Source of the DNA: Aedes albopictus
Lineage: Eukaryota > Arthropoda > Insecta > Diptera > Culicidae
DNA length: 64,000 nt
Reading direction: 5' to 3'
Assembly: GCF_035046485.1 (NCBI RefSeq)
Contig: NC_085136.1
Span: forward strand, 321,622,175-321,686,174
Positions 1-11,400 of the stretch are shown piece after piece. Made by a program: the position numbers and the translations under genes. The notes under the pieces were generated by a model that made no database searches, was not told where the DNA came from, and saw only the letters and a program-made list of their open reading frames with translations. Numbering within the stretch: the first letter of the stretch is position 1; every line of letters starts with the position of its first letter.

Positions 1-180
1 GTAGGAATTCTCAAAAGGAATACTTAAAGGAATGTAGAGGAATTTACAGAAGGCATTCGTAAAAGAATCTGTAAAAAGGATTCCTTGAGGAATATCAAGA
101 AGAAGTTTCTTGAAAAATCTTCAGTAGAAATTCCTGAAGGAATTCCCAGAAAGAGTTCTTCCAGATGGAATTTTGTAAGT
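1..180. repeat. decayed GGAATTCC-type satellite
   Basis: Short degenerate periods built around GGAATT(C/T)C with purine-rich spacers run through this stretch. They match the unit of the young 23-bp array at 53290-55250, with heavy point mutation. No coding signal is seen. Confidence 0.65.
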
Positions 181-1880
181 AAATGACAGATGTAGTTCTT
201 GAAGGCATACCCACATGAAATTTAGGTTCCAGACGATGTTCACTTGATTTTAACTCGGAATACTTTCACTATTTGGTCTAAAATTCCTTAAATGTTTTTT
301 CCTGAAGATGCCCATGGTTGTAGCAGCTTCCAGAGCACCGAGTAAACCGGGAGCGATTGTTTTATTGTGCGAAATTTATCTTGGTACTGAAACGACAAAT
401 GCAACACCATGGAAAGGCGCTGCTGTGGTGCCCTCTTAAACAGTAGCACCAGTCAGCCAGGCGTTTCCAGCCCCAACAACACCTCGTCACCATGTCGTCA
501 CGCAAGCAACCACCGGGAGGAGGACGACAGCTTTTAATGGCGGATGCCCGACGTGACATTTGTGTCGCGCCAGATTAATTAAAATGTTCCAGCCCGCTTT
601 CGTTGGTTTGGGATTCGTGCTGTCTAAGGGTAACTCACTTCAGGTTTTTTGCAACATTGTGATTTTTATTAAGTCAACGTGAGCTGGATTTCTGACTGTT
701 TTATTTAGGATGATTGATTAAGTTGGCGTATAATTGACGAGCTCCGAATACAGATTGTTCAGATTGATGAGTATAGTTAAGTGAAATTGGAATTTGGTCG
801 ATGACAGTTTATATCATACGTGTAATTTTCGCTTCCATGGAATTATCATTTATTCTAAACTTTCTCAATTTTCAATATCATAAATCATTCTTTTTCTCTT
901 TCTCTTCTTCCTTTCTTGCATCGTTTCCATCGTCTCGCTACGATCTTCTTATGTTACAATCATGGCCTACTGCTGCTACATTATCTTGACCTAACCTCAA
1001 CGCGTCATCCAACATCCATTTTCCGCCGCCATCTTGAGCGACATTGCTTCTGGCCGCCATGCCTGTCCTGTGACTATCATCTATCCAACCAACACTATCA
1101 ATCACTATCACAAACACACAAACGATCATTGTCGTCCACGCTGAACAAACCACCACTAACCCCATCTCATCATAATGATCATCATCATCACCACCACTAC
1201 CATCGTTGTTGTTGTTGTAAACAATGCGCGTGCCATGTTCTTGGTGTCTCGTTGTTGTTTCGTTGTTCTCACACGGTCGTCGTTGCCGGCGTCGTCGCGC
1301 GTCATCAGCAAGAGGTATGCATGACAGATGAGGTACCATATATTTTATGACGAAAAGCATTTTTCATTTGGTCTGTCACATCGCATTGCGCACCCGGTAG
1401 ATAGATAGCTTTGCTTGCTATGGTTGTGGTTAAGTTTTAGTTGTATTGTATGCATTACATTGTAGATAGTTGCTGCCCAACAATGTTTTCTTTTGGATTC
1501 ATTTGCACGTATCGTTACTCGGAACTCGTAGTCTTGCACTTGTTGGTGATCCATCTTTTCTGCATGAGTTGTAGATGAGTTGTTGATTGTTTACGTGTTA
1601 GTTGGTTAAAACGCTTGTTTTGGTATTGCTTGAAAGTTGTAAGAATATTTATCTTAAACATACTTTTGTTTTTTTTTTTGCTTATTATTGAAGATTTTGG
1701 CAATATGGCGATATCTGTGCACTAAAATGTCCCAAAAATAAATGGTTTTGCTTAAAAACTAAGCTATTCATAATTATGATTTTCAGCAATTATATAACAG
1801 GATAAACATTGATTGTGAAGCTATAGCTATTGATGACAAAATTGAACTAATTACTTGTGGGAATACAATTGCATGCATGG
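181..1880. other. low-copy noncoding DNA, no gene recognised
   Basis: No protein family, RNA gene or terminal repeat is recognised. A CAT/CAC-rich simple repeat followed by GTT repeats lies near 1176-1218 and creates a His-rich reading frame (916-1350) that I do not believe is a protein. Short GC-richer stretches at 400-560 and 1000-1320 could be UTR or promoter-like DNA, but nothing decides this. Confidence 0.5.
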
Positions 1881-1904
1881 ATCAATTAAGTCGTCGACAG
1901 CGAT

Positions 1905-2615
1905 GTGAACGTTCGGTATTTTCTCAGCTCCGAAGCATGCTACCAAAATACAGTTTATGGAGGACGTTTACCTCATAGTTTTATCTAAAGCTTTGCCGAA
2001 TGAAATAATAGTCGCAAACGCATACCAAAGTCGTAATTTACATTCATCCAGTGCTGAAAAATTCATTTCATCATATCTAATTTCAATCACCTACAGCGCA
2101 TTTTAGAAGCTGAACCTGAGAATATGAAATATGAAAAACTTGTGCGGCTAGTCTAGTTCTGCAAGAAAGTCACGGAAAAACCGCCATTTTCAGAATATTT
2201 AAGGTAAATGTCACGGACTTCCTTTGAAAAATGCCAAATCATATTCACCGTGAATATCATTGGCATTTTTTGAAGGTAGTTCGTGACATTTACCTTAAAT
2301 ATTCTAAAAATGGCGGTTTTTCCGTGACTTTCTTGCAGAATTGGACTAGCCGCACAAGTTTTTCATATACCAAATTCTCAGGTTCAGCTTCTAAAATGCG
2401 CTGTAGATGATTGAGTTTAGATATGACGAAATGAATTTTTCAGCACTGCGTTCATCTCGTGGAGACTCAACTTCATAGCCTTCTCACGACTTTGGTATGA
2501 ATTTGCGACCCTTTATGTATTCAGCAACATTTAAGATAAAACTACAAGGTAAAAGTCTCCCATATATTGTTTTTTGATAGCATGCTTCTGAACTGAGAAA
2601 ATGCGAAGTGAGTGT
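1905..2615. mobile_element. foldback element, family A, copy 1
   Basis: This is a long imperfect inverted repeat with its centre near 2249, at ATATTCA-CCG-TGAATAT. The arms are about 340-350 nt and share blocks such as GCATGCTNNC, TAAGGTAAATGTCACGGACT (read back on the other arm with a few changes), GCTGAACCTGAGAAT and AGTGCTGAAAAATTCAT. The outer arm sequence recurs in the palindrome at 47774-48169, so the two are members of one family with different centres. No transposase frame is present, so it is non-autonomous. Exact ends and target duplication were not resolved. Confidence 0.8.
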
Positions 2616-2689
2616 AACTTTTTCCAAGTGAGTGTTCTCATCCCCGGTCGTCGATTGATACTTTTTATCATCATTAAGCATCATCATCT

Positions 2690-3600
2690 AGAAACAGGTC
2701 GCAGTGACTTATATACCCAACAAGGAAATCATCATTAAGCAACTCGCGAGTGAAAAACCAACATAAGACTTACTCACGGTTCCGAGTGTAAACCGTGTAT
2801 GAGTTTATTCGCATCCGCTTACTTCGTGAGAGTAGAAAGAATAACGAAAATAAAAACACTCTTTAGTTTTTATTCGCGAAGAAATACATAGTCGAAAATT
2901 TATAGAACTGTTTCGCGAATCACGAGCGAGTGCCAGCCAACTTCGTTTACTAATGAGTAAAGAAGTGTGAGTATTCAGGGCTCTGTTGTTCACGAGTAAA
3001 TTCCTGCATATCTGCAAAAAGAAATGTTGGAGCAAAAAGAAATTTTGGGAAGCATTATCAATCCAACTATTGATCTTGATGTTGGTGATAATCGCCTTTC
3101 CGAATATCGAAAGACTTTCTTTGCTAGTTTTCGACAAGCACTGATTGAACTTCATTCGCCACTGCTACATCCAAAATCAGAATTCCGTAATGTCCTTTCT
3201 TAGCGAGGACTGAACTCAGGATAGTTTTGCAACAAATGTCAACGACCGATCGAAGAGATGAACATCGAGCAATAGTGTCTACGCCGAAGTGTAGGTATAT
3301 GCTACAAATCGACTAATTACAATGTTTGTTGTTCCGTCTCTAACCCTAGCGATATCGACAGATCATAGGCGACTGTAGTCACTCATTCTCTCGTACTCGC
3401 TTTTCTCTGAGTGCTGGAACTAGGGATGCTGTGCAAACTATTTGAAATTTGTGGCTATCTCCAACGTTCCGGCCACCTTAATACAGAATCTTTCAACAAA
3501 TTCAAGGCAATTTACAACTTGACAGGAACTTCTATTGATCAGTTCAATAGGTCTGTTGGATGTTCGGATGACCAGCTATCGCTATGAGATACAACAATGA
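2690..3600. other. noncoding DNA, no gene recognised
   Basis: This stretch has several short self-complementary Ser/Lys-rich reading frames but no recognisable family. Repeated TCGCGA and GAGTGA words suggest decayed repeat DNA. Confidence 0.4.
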
Positions 3601-3689
3601 TACCTTTGCAGACACAGGTGCGCAACGAGCAAGTTCAGCAAAAAAAAAATGAGTTCAAAATGTGGAGCACGCGGGCGTGGGAAAGTGTG

Positions 3690-4625
3690 CTGATTTATGA
3701 CTTGCTGGTGGCACCCCTCCAGGAGCTCCTTCTGGAAATGAACAGGATTTCCTTCCGCAATTTCTCCAAAATTTGTTTTCCAGGACTCCTCTAACAGTTT
3801 TTTTCTGGGATTCTTCTAAAAAATTATTCAGGATCCTTCTTTCTGGGATTCTTTCAGAAAATTCTTCTGAGATTCTCAAACAGGTTTTATTTGAGATTCC
3901 GCCATGAAGTCCTCCTGAAGTTTCTGGATTCTCCTAAGAATTACTTACGAATTTCTTCTATTGTTCTTTATGAAATTCCTCAAGGATTTTATTCTGAGAT
4001 TACACCACGAGTTCCTTGCGGTATCCTTCTAGAATTTCTCCGGAGATTTCTTCCGGGATTTCTCCAGCAGTGTTTTCCTGCATGCCTTCAGAATTTCTTT
4101 TCAGAATACCATCGGGAAGCCCTTCCAAAATTCCAGCAGGGATTCCTTCCGGGATTCCTGCAGGACCCCTCCTGGAATTCCATGCGAGATTCCTTCAAAA
4201 GTTTCTTCAGAGATTCCTTCAGCAATTTGTTTAGGAATTCTGAGATTCTTCTAGGAAATCCTTCCGGGAATTCTTTAAAACCTTCGTACGGTATTCCGCC
4301 AAGAAATTCTTCCAGGACTCCTACAGGAAATCATTCCGGGATTCTTAAGAATTCCTTTTGGGATTCCTCCGGAAATTTCTTCCAGGATTCCTACGGGACC
4401 TCCTTCCTGAAATCTTCCCTGATCTGTTTCCTGGATTCATCTTAATTCAAGAACTTCTTACTGAATCCCTCTAGGAGCTCCTTCCAGGATTTCTCTGTGA
4501 TCTTCTTTCGGTATCTTCCAAAAACTTCTCCCGGTATTTTTCCAAAAATGTCTTCCGAGATTCCTCAAAAAACTTCTCGCGGGGTTCTTTCAGAAACTAT
4601 TTCCGGTCTTGCTTCAAGAACTCCT
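3690..4625. repeat. decayed GGAATTCC-type satellite
   Basis: Roughly 20-30 nt degenerate periods of TTCCTNNNGGATTC/GAATTCCTCC continue almost without a break. The translated frame reads as repeated SGIPxGI/FLxxF peptides, the same peptides the young 23-bp array produces. The ORF at 3891-4445 is therefore repeat translation rather than a gene. Confidence 0.75.
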
Positions 4626-4626
4626 T

Positions 4627-4700
4627 CATTGGCGTATCTAGGATTTTTTCCTAGGGGGTGCCTAGAGGGTGCCAGATTTAGTGGCTTCCAGGTTGTTTTG
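4627..4700 (+). mobile_element. fragment of a TTGGCGTA-type dispersed element
   Basis: The segment begins ATTGGCGTATCTAGG and contains CCTAGGGGGTGCC. The same end sequence, inverted, closes 8955-9052 as CCCCTAGCTACGCCAAT. It sits inside satellite relic. The fragment is short, with no other end and no coding capacity. Confidence 0.5.
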
Positions 4701-4749
4701 TTTTTTTTTTGTAAAGGAAAAATACCGATCCACCCACAATTTCTTAGTA

Positions 4750-5200
4750 ATTAGTAATGTAATGATTTAACACTTTCTCCGTCACGTGAGGTTTGAAAAC
4801 TTGATAACTTGATTGCGTATAATACATGGAGTTTGCATTTTGAGTTTGAACTTAACAACCATCGCGACAACCACTTTGTTTTGTGAATTGAAAACAATCA
4901 GGTTCGTAAGAATACATTTTCAGAGCAATTATTAGAAGTGTAAATCTCGGAGACTGTAAAATATCCACAAATTTGCGTGTAACTTGTATTCATCGTGACA
5001 TACTCTTTGTTTTAGCATAATAACAACCCTTAGTAAAATAGTTTTCAAGAACATTTGTGTGAGTTATAAATACTTAAAATTGCAAAATCATAATACATAT
5101 TTGCATTTTTGGTTTGACCACAACATTTATGGTGACAGCGTTGTTGTTTCATTAGTTGCAACACTACCACGTGGACATGAACATACTCTAACAGAGAAAT
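4750..5200. other. AT-rich noncoding DNA
   Basis: No feature is recognised. Phrases such as CGTGACATACTCTTTG and CGCGACAACCACTTTG look like weak direct repeats about 130 bp apart. Confidence 0.35.
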
Positions 5201-5202
5201 TG

Positions 5203-5302
5203 ATCAATCCAGTTCAAACCTGGAATTTGGTGCGATCGAACTTCGATTCTTCTCTTCGGGATTCTGATGCTCGCACCAAATTATGATTTCGACTGGATTG
5301 AT
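5203..5302. repeat. nested two-stem inverted repeat
   Basis: An outer perfect 11-bp stem (ATCAATCCAGT at 5203-5213 with its complement at 5292-5302) encloses an inner perfect 12-bp stem (AATTTGGTGCGA at 5224-5235 with its complement at 5271-5282). The loop is 35 nt. It could be a small foldback element or a structured RNA. No coding function is seen. Confidence 0.75.
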
Positions 5303-5419
5303 AATATAACTGGTGAATAGAATAGTGCATAAAGCTGAAATTTTGACTTACGTAAAACCAACATTGTAGTAATCAGTCAGCTCCGTACATTCAGATAATC
5401 GGGTCTGGTTTATAATTTG

Positions 5420-6400
5420 TGTTCTCGGCAAAACATTCTTTTGGTAATTCCTCAGGGGAACATTTCCGGCAATTTATTTGGAAATTGTTTTGCAATTGAT
5501 TTCAATTGAGACTTCTTTTGGAAATCTCTCAGTAATTTCTTTGGATTTGGCAAATTTCTTCGTATCCCCTTCAGCAATTTCTTTAATAATTTATTTGGTA
5601 ATATGTTTGGAATTCGGTATACTAAGCACATTTCACGCATCATTCGGAAATTTGTTTGGCAATACCGTTAGGAGTTTATTTGTTTTTTTTTTTTTATTGA
5701 AAATGTTTTCTCGGGAGTTCCTCGCCAATTTTTAGTGGTGCTTCAAGCATTGTTTTGTTAATGTCAGCAATTCTATTGATATTTGCTTTTTAAAATTCTC
5801 CAATTACTCTTCAGGCAATTTCTTAGGGAATTCTTTTAGTAAAGCTTTTGGTTATTAATTCAACAACGACTATGGAAACTTCCTCACATTTTTTTTTTTT
5901 TAAGTTTTCGGCAAGCCACTCTACTTTTTTTTTGGGATTTTCGTCGATCGAAAACTCCTTCGGAAATTCTTTCATAAATTCTTCTATAATTTTTCTTTAG
6001 ACAAGTTCTTCAGTAAGTATGTAAGGAATTCCTGCAGCAGATGATTTCGGAATATCTTCGGCTATTCCAGTGTTACTTGGATTGAAAAATCCAATCGCTT
6101 TGGGAATTTGTCAGGATGGTTTTCGTGAATTTCATAGGGGTTTCTTTGGGCAAGTCCAGTTGAGAATTTCGGAATTTCCAGTTCAGCAATTTTCAGAAGC
6201 AATATATATAATCACAATTAAATCATACAGTAATCACGGTAAAATTGCCTGAGAAAATTGCAAAACAACTGAAAAAGAAATTGCTGAAAATTTTCAGAGG
6301 AATAGCCATTAAAGTTATAGAAAAACAATCCAAAGAAATTGCTGATTAAAAACTACCACAGAAATTAAAAAAAAACAACCTTGCCGAAGGAACCCTCTAA
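5420..6400. repeat. decayed GGAATTCC-type satellite
   Basis: Degenerate GGAAATT(T/C) periods with poly-T interruptions fill this stretch. No gene is seen; the ORFs at 5452-5735 lie on both strands of the same repeat. Confidence 0.6.
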
Positions 6401-6412
6401 AAAATTGCCATA

Positions 6413-6461
6413 CTGTGGTCTAGCGAATACGGAGTCGTGTGTTCGAATCCCACCAGAAAGC
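6413..6461 (+). pseudogene. partial tRNA-like sequence lacking the D arm
   Basis: It contains CTAGCGAATACGGAGTCG followed by the B-box-like GTTCGAATCCCACC. Both match the anticodon and T arms of the tRNA-like unit at 27196-27268, and it has a similar oligo-T/ACAAA 3' flank. The D arm and A box are missing. It is most simply a truncated relative of that element. Confidence 0.6.
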
Positions 6462-6545
6462 GTTTTTTTACAAATTCTTCTCTCAATTTGTCAATTAGCA
6501 ACATTCGGTGCCTTCTAATCAATTAGTTTTTACCGTTTATTCCTA

Positions 6546-6951
6546 CCCGAGCAGGAATGAATAACTGCCACATAACTGGAGCATACCAAAGTCAGGTATC
6601 ATACCAAGACAAGGTATTGGTCGGTTATCCAGGTATTGAAAATAACTTATTTTGGTATGTTGTAGGTATTGTTGAAATACCTCAACGAGTTATTGGTTTG
6701 GTGTTGAGGACTGCTTGAGGTATTATTCAATTATGGAAAAATCGCTATTTGTATGGAAAAATCGCCGATTATTATTTAGGTATTGCCATACCTGATGTCA
6801 TTATTCACGCGTTATGCACAGAATATACGCCAGTTATTATTTTAGGTATTTTACCTCTTATGCAGGGCTACTTAATACCTCATTCAGGTTGTAGTTATTC
6901 GGTTTTCCATACCTGAGTTAGTTATTCTTCAGCTATTTTCTCCTGCTCGGG
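6546..6951. mobile_element. TA-flanked MITE, 406 bp
   Basis: Perfect 11-bp terminal inverted repeats (CCCGAGCAGGA at 6546-6556 and TCCTGCTCGGG at 6941-6951) are bounded by TA on each side (6544-6545 and 6952-6953). The interior repeats GGTATT/AATACC on both strands. TA target duplications are typical of Tc1/mariner-superfamily derivatives. There is no transposase frame. Confidence 0.85.
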
Positions 6952-6959
6952 TATGGGAT

Positions 6960-8870
6960 ATCACTAGAGATTTATCTAGTAATACCTCCTAGGATTTCTC
7001 TGAAAATTCCAACTATTCTCAAAATTCGTTAAGGAATTCCTACAAAGATTTCTATTGGGATTCCATCAGCTGGAATTCTTTGAAGAATGCCAAGAGGAAT
7101 TCCAGAAGTAATATCATGATTAGTTTCTAGAGTAATCCATGATTAAAAACTCTTGGATGAGTATTTAGAAAAATCCATAAAAAAATCAAAATCATTTCTG
7201 GAAATATCCTAAAGTCAAGAGGAGTTCCTGGAAGAATCCAATGAGAAATCCCAGGAAAAAACCCTTTAGGATTTCCAGGAGGAAATACCGAAGATACTTC
7301 TGCAAGGCTGCTAGGAAGATTTCCTTGAATATTCCCAGCAAGTTTTTGAAGAAATCCCTGGTGAAATTCATAGAAGAATCCCTAGAAGAATTCCGGGATT
7401 TTTTATAGTAAGTATTTCTGGAGGAGTCCTAGGAGGAATTGCTGGAAGAATTACAGCAAAAATAGCTAGAGAAATCCATCCACTCCTGGAGGAAGGCCTG
7501 GAAAAAATCCATGAGAAAATTATGGAAGAATCTTTGGATGAAATATCTTGGATAAACATTCCTGGAGGACCCAGCAAACATTTTTGCTGTACAAGAGTGG
7601 AACAAAGCACTCTTAAGCAAGTTTTGGCTTAAAAAACTATTATTCAGCTAGTTCTGCTTGTTGGGGAGAGCTTCTGAAGAAATCACAGAAAAATCTCAGG
7701 AGGTATTCTCAGAATGTATCATTGTAGAAATCTCAGCAGAAATCCTATGAGGAACTGCTGAAGTAAACTATACAGGAATTTCTAGAGAAACCCCATTAGG
7801 AATGCCTGGGGGAATCTTAAGGAAACAGCATTCGAAAACCTAGAGAAGTCCCTGAAAGAACCGGTACAGGTATTCTGGAAGAATATATAAGGAAGGCCCT
7901 GAAGGAATTGCAGGAGGAATTTCTGAAGGATTCGCAGGAAGATATCCCGGACGAATTCCAGCCATTATGCTAGGATAAATTCATATATGAATCACTACAA
8001 GAATTTCTGGATATATCATAGTAAGAAATTCTGGAGGAATTGCGGGAAGAACCGTAGGAGGAGTTGTTTGAGGTATTCTTGGAGGCAGGCTCAAAAGGAG
8101 TCTCTGAGAGAATTTCATGAGGAATTTCTGGAGAAATCTTTGGATAAAATCTCTAGAGGAATTCCTGGATGAGTCCTTGGAGCAAAACTCTGGTAGAACA
8201 ACCAAAAGAATTTCTGCAAGAATTCCAGGAAGATTACCTGGTAAGATTCCAGCACAAAAGCCAGGAGAAAGCTCTAGAAGAATTTCTGAAGTACCACAGT
8301 TAAAATTCATGGAAGAAGGTCAATAGAAGTTTTTGGAGAAATCCGCTGTGGAATTTCTAGAGGATAAATCCTTGAAAAAATCTTTGGAAGAATCACCGAA
8401 GGGATTTTTAGATAAATCCCAGAGAGATTTTCCGGAAGAATTTCCAGAAGAACATCTCTAGTAGAATTCCTGAAGGTACCAGAGTGAGATTTTTTGAAGG
8501 AGTTCTAAGAGAAATTGCTGGTAGAATTTCAGCAGGAGTTGCTTGAGGAATCCTAGCTACAATTCCCGGAGGAAGGCCAATATAACCTCCAGGAGGAATT
8601 CCATGACAAAATTCTGGAAGAACCACTGAATAAAATCTCCAAAGGAATTCCTAGAAGAATCACCGAAGAAATTGCACAATCTCTGCAGAAATTTCTTGTA
8701 TGTACATTGTACAACCCCACCAGATGCAGAATCCTAAAGGAAGTCTATTGAAGAATCCATTAAGGATGCATAGAGAAATCACTGTATAAATTGATAGAGG
8801 TATTTCTGGAGGAATCCATTGAAAGAAGTCTGTTCATTGTTCTTACCAATATCCATAACGCCAAAACCTA
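6960..8870. repeat. decayed GGAATTCC-type satellite, 1.9 kb
   Basis: Degenerate GGAATT(T/C)CTGGAAGAA periods continue throughout. The reading frames on both strands (7368-7610, 7981-8326, 8408-8626) translate to SGIPPGI/ELxxFLE-type repeats and are artefacts. A small MITE interrupts it at 7570-7663. Confidence 0.75.
7570..7663 (+). mobile_element. small MITE, family B, copy 1
   Basis: The element starts CCCAGCAAACATTTTTGC and ends TGCTTGTTGGG, which gives imperfect terminal repeats. The internal GCTGTACAAGAGTNGAACAAA and CTTAAGCAA blocks recur on the minus strand at 24885-24968. Confidence 0.6.
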
Positions 8871-8954
8871 CAACAAGTATATCAGTAATTTTAGGTTTGC
8901 TTATGCTTTGTTTAAATATGCCATTAATAAATACTGGAATGATTGGTTGAAGTT

Positions 8955-9052
8955 TTAAATTTTAGGTGCCTGTCAAGGACAAATTCTAGGGGGTGCCAAA
9001 TTTGTTCTAGGGGGTGCCAGGCACCCCTGGAACCCCCCCTAGCTACGCCAAT
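8955..9052 (-). mobile_element. fragment of a TTGGCGTA-type dispersed element
   Basis: Two copies of TCTAGGGGGTGCCA precede the terminus CCCCTAGCTACGCCAAT, which is the inverted counterpart of 4627-4641. It is a partial copy within satellite relic, and the other end is not identified. Confidence 0.5.
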
Positions 9053-9670
9053 GAACTCCTTCCGGGATTCCTCCGGAAGTTTCTTCTGGGATTCAGGATC
9101 TTCTTTCGGGATTCTTCCGGCACTTCCGTCTAGGATTCCTTTCTTCTTTCGAGAATGCTCTAGGAACTTCACCTGGAGTTTCTCCTGAGTTTCCTCCAAT
9201 AGTTCCTTCCGGAATTCAATTTTTCTATGAATCCGTTCTGAAAATCCCTAAAAAAAAAACTTCTGAAGATATTCCAAAATAAACTATTTGGAGAATCTCG
9301 GAAGAAATTGCGAGAAGAATCTTGGAAGGAATCCCGGAAGGAATCTCGGAATCAATTCTTGGAAGGTTCCCGAAACATCTGGAGAAATCTTTTAAGGAAT
9401 CCTGTTAAGTCCCATAAATAATCTCAGAAAGAACTCTAAGAGAATTCTAAGAGGAATACCTGAAAGAACTTCGGGAACAATTGTAGAAGAAATTTCTAGA
9501 GGAATCCGAGAATAAATTTCCGTAGAAATCATCACATCAGAAAGAATTCCTGGAGAAATCTCGGAACAAATTATTTGAGAGAGTTCGGGTAGAATTTCTG
9601 AAGATATCCAGGAACTCCTGGAGAGATTTCTCAGTCGTGGAAGGAATTCATTAAACGAGCTCCTAAAGCG
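9050..9670. repeat. decayed GGAATTCC-type satellite
   Basis: Degenerate GGAATTC/TTCTCGGGA periods run through here. The ORF at 9392-9688 is repeat translation. Confidence 0.65.
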
Positions 9671-9782
9671 GTGCCACAAGCAAGTCATAGTCCAGCACCA
9701 GCACGCTATCCCACTCGCCGTGATTCACGCGAACCCCACATTTTGAACTCAGTTAACCATTCATAGGAAGCTGACAAAAAGT

Positions 9783-10300
9783 TCAAATAGAAAACAATAA
9801 GGCCACGAAACGCCAAGGAAAATTCTTCTTCACAACCGCAGCATGCAGTGCCGTATTCCTGGTTTCTGATACATATGATGGTATCGGTGACGAGCTTTTC
9901 GCACGTACAACTTCGTTGGCCATCGCTGTTCTGAGAGTCACCAAATAGACGATACCGTCGTTTCCGGGGTGGAGTTTGACGATTTTCTCCAGCGGCCAGT
10001 ATACTGGCGGGGAATGTTGTTCTTTTTCAAGCGGGACTAGATCCTCTGAAGCGGAACTGGAGACGTTTTCGGGGTAACTCCGACGATAGTCGGTGATCTC
10101 TCTCCAATTTAGAATCCCAAGCTGCAGATTGCATCCCAAGAAAAAAGTGCTCTGGCGTAAGGATGTATAGATCGCCGGGGTTTATGATGACATTCAGCAG
10201 ATGGATTTTGTCGACTCGACCACCGAATCCAAGAGGCCTCCAAAGTGGAATGATCTTCCAGGTAATGTCATTTCCAGAGTACTAGTCGAAACGTTATTGG
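9783..10300 (-). pseudogene. BEL/Pao retrotransposon relic: integrase end and DUF5641-like tail
   Basis: Minus-strand translation gives a block HFGGLLDSVVESTKS, then LTPEHFFLG, then a tail with PPVYWPLEKIVKLHPGNDG and VYLVTLRTAM. This order (integrase C-terminus, LTPxHFL motif, W-x-L-G/E-x-I-x-x-L-H-P-G-x-D-G tail) is that of the polyprotein end of BEL/Pao LTR retrotransposons. The tail corresponds to the DUF5641 region, which is thought to act with integrase in binding DNA. The relic is broken: the LTPEHFFLG segment and the upstream integrase-like block are in different open segments separated by stops. No LTR was found next to it. Upstream to about 10620 there may be more decayed integrase (GTVGPTKIFVDIADCF on the minus strand), which I am less sure of. 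Confidence 0.75.
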
Positions 10301-10619
10301 TGACCAGCGGCTTCAACCTTCAGTATGCGGTAGACTTTGTTGAGTGAGTGCATGCGACGCAGCCTTAAAGTTGGTGGCGTTGTCGGAATGTAGTTCGACG
10401 ATTCAACGGAATTGTTTCATGTGGACTACTTTGGAAACAGTCGGCAATGTCCACGAAGATTTTAGTGGGACCAACTGTGCCGATGCGACGCAAGCAAGGG
10501 CCAATTGTATCCATGTTTTAGAATTTGCGTAGTTCGGCTTTCAGTCGATCATCAGTGGCAAAAAGGTAGCAAAGCTGTGGATTACAGGTAGCTGATCGAA
10601 AGGCGGGACCAATAACCAC

Positions 10620-11400
10620 CCAGCAAATGGAGTTTCAAATACCCATTGAAGACCTTCAACCAGAGAAATCTTCCGCTTCGTATGGAGTTCTCAGTAGGTA
10701 TCACTACCGATGACAAGGCCATCGACATCTATTCCAAGCTATCCGCAAACTACACGCGCTTCAACAAAATGCAAACTGGAGGAAAGCTTGATTATCATGC
10801 TCCAATAAACACTTTTTCACTCTCACAATTTCTAAAAGCAAACGAGGCCAACCGAGGCCATTCCGTCATCTTCAGTCACCTTGAAAACTTGCTGCTAAAT
10901 CCGCAGAACAGAGCCAGTGAGTGGAGCTTCCAAAATTTTACTTGAAGCATCCTTCCCGTACCGCACGGTGACCCACCGGCCGTGTGGCTGGAGTAGCAGC
11001 GTTGATCCTTTGAATTTTTCCTCCTATTTTTCCCGAAAACCGTGAGAGGATTCATTTGATTTTTTCGCCTGTCCAATTTCGGAACCGTCGTCGTCGACGT
11101 CGTCCGCGCTGCCGCGCCGGTCGTTCCCGGTCGCCCGGTCCCGGTCGTGTGTATTAAAGTGTCCGGACTCTGGACCTGTTGGAAGAGTGAGTGGTGGTAT
11201 AATCCAAGTGGAGCAGCAGGGGCGATGGGGAGCATCATCACCAGAAATTGGACGTGCAAATTTATGTAAAACGATTCGCCGAGTTTGTATGCATGAACGG
11301 AGCAAATTTTAATTTAGTGAAGCGCGTCAGAGAACAGCTCCATGAAGACACATACTCTCCGCTCACATTCTGACTATACTTAGGGAAGCTGGAAGGTGGG
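10620..11400. other. low-copy DNA with a GC-rich core, no assigned gene
   Basis: The stretch at about 11080-11160 is rich in CG (GTCGTCGTCGACGTCGTCCGCG and similar) in an otherwise AT-rich setting, as seen at some insect promoters or first exons. A 99-codon plus-strand frame (10646-10945) is open but matches nothing I recognise. No splice pattern could be secured. Confidence 0.35.

Noticed and set aside
916..1360. Overlapping His-rich and Asp-rich ORFs (144 and 140 codons)
   Set aside because: Composition comes from a CAT/CAC and GTT simple repeat near 1176-1218; no family is recognisable on either strand.
3597..4754. Several 70-184 codon ORFs
   Set aside because: Their translations are the SGIPxGI/FLxxF peptides of the decayed GGAATTCC satellite.
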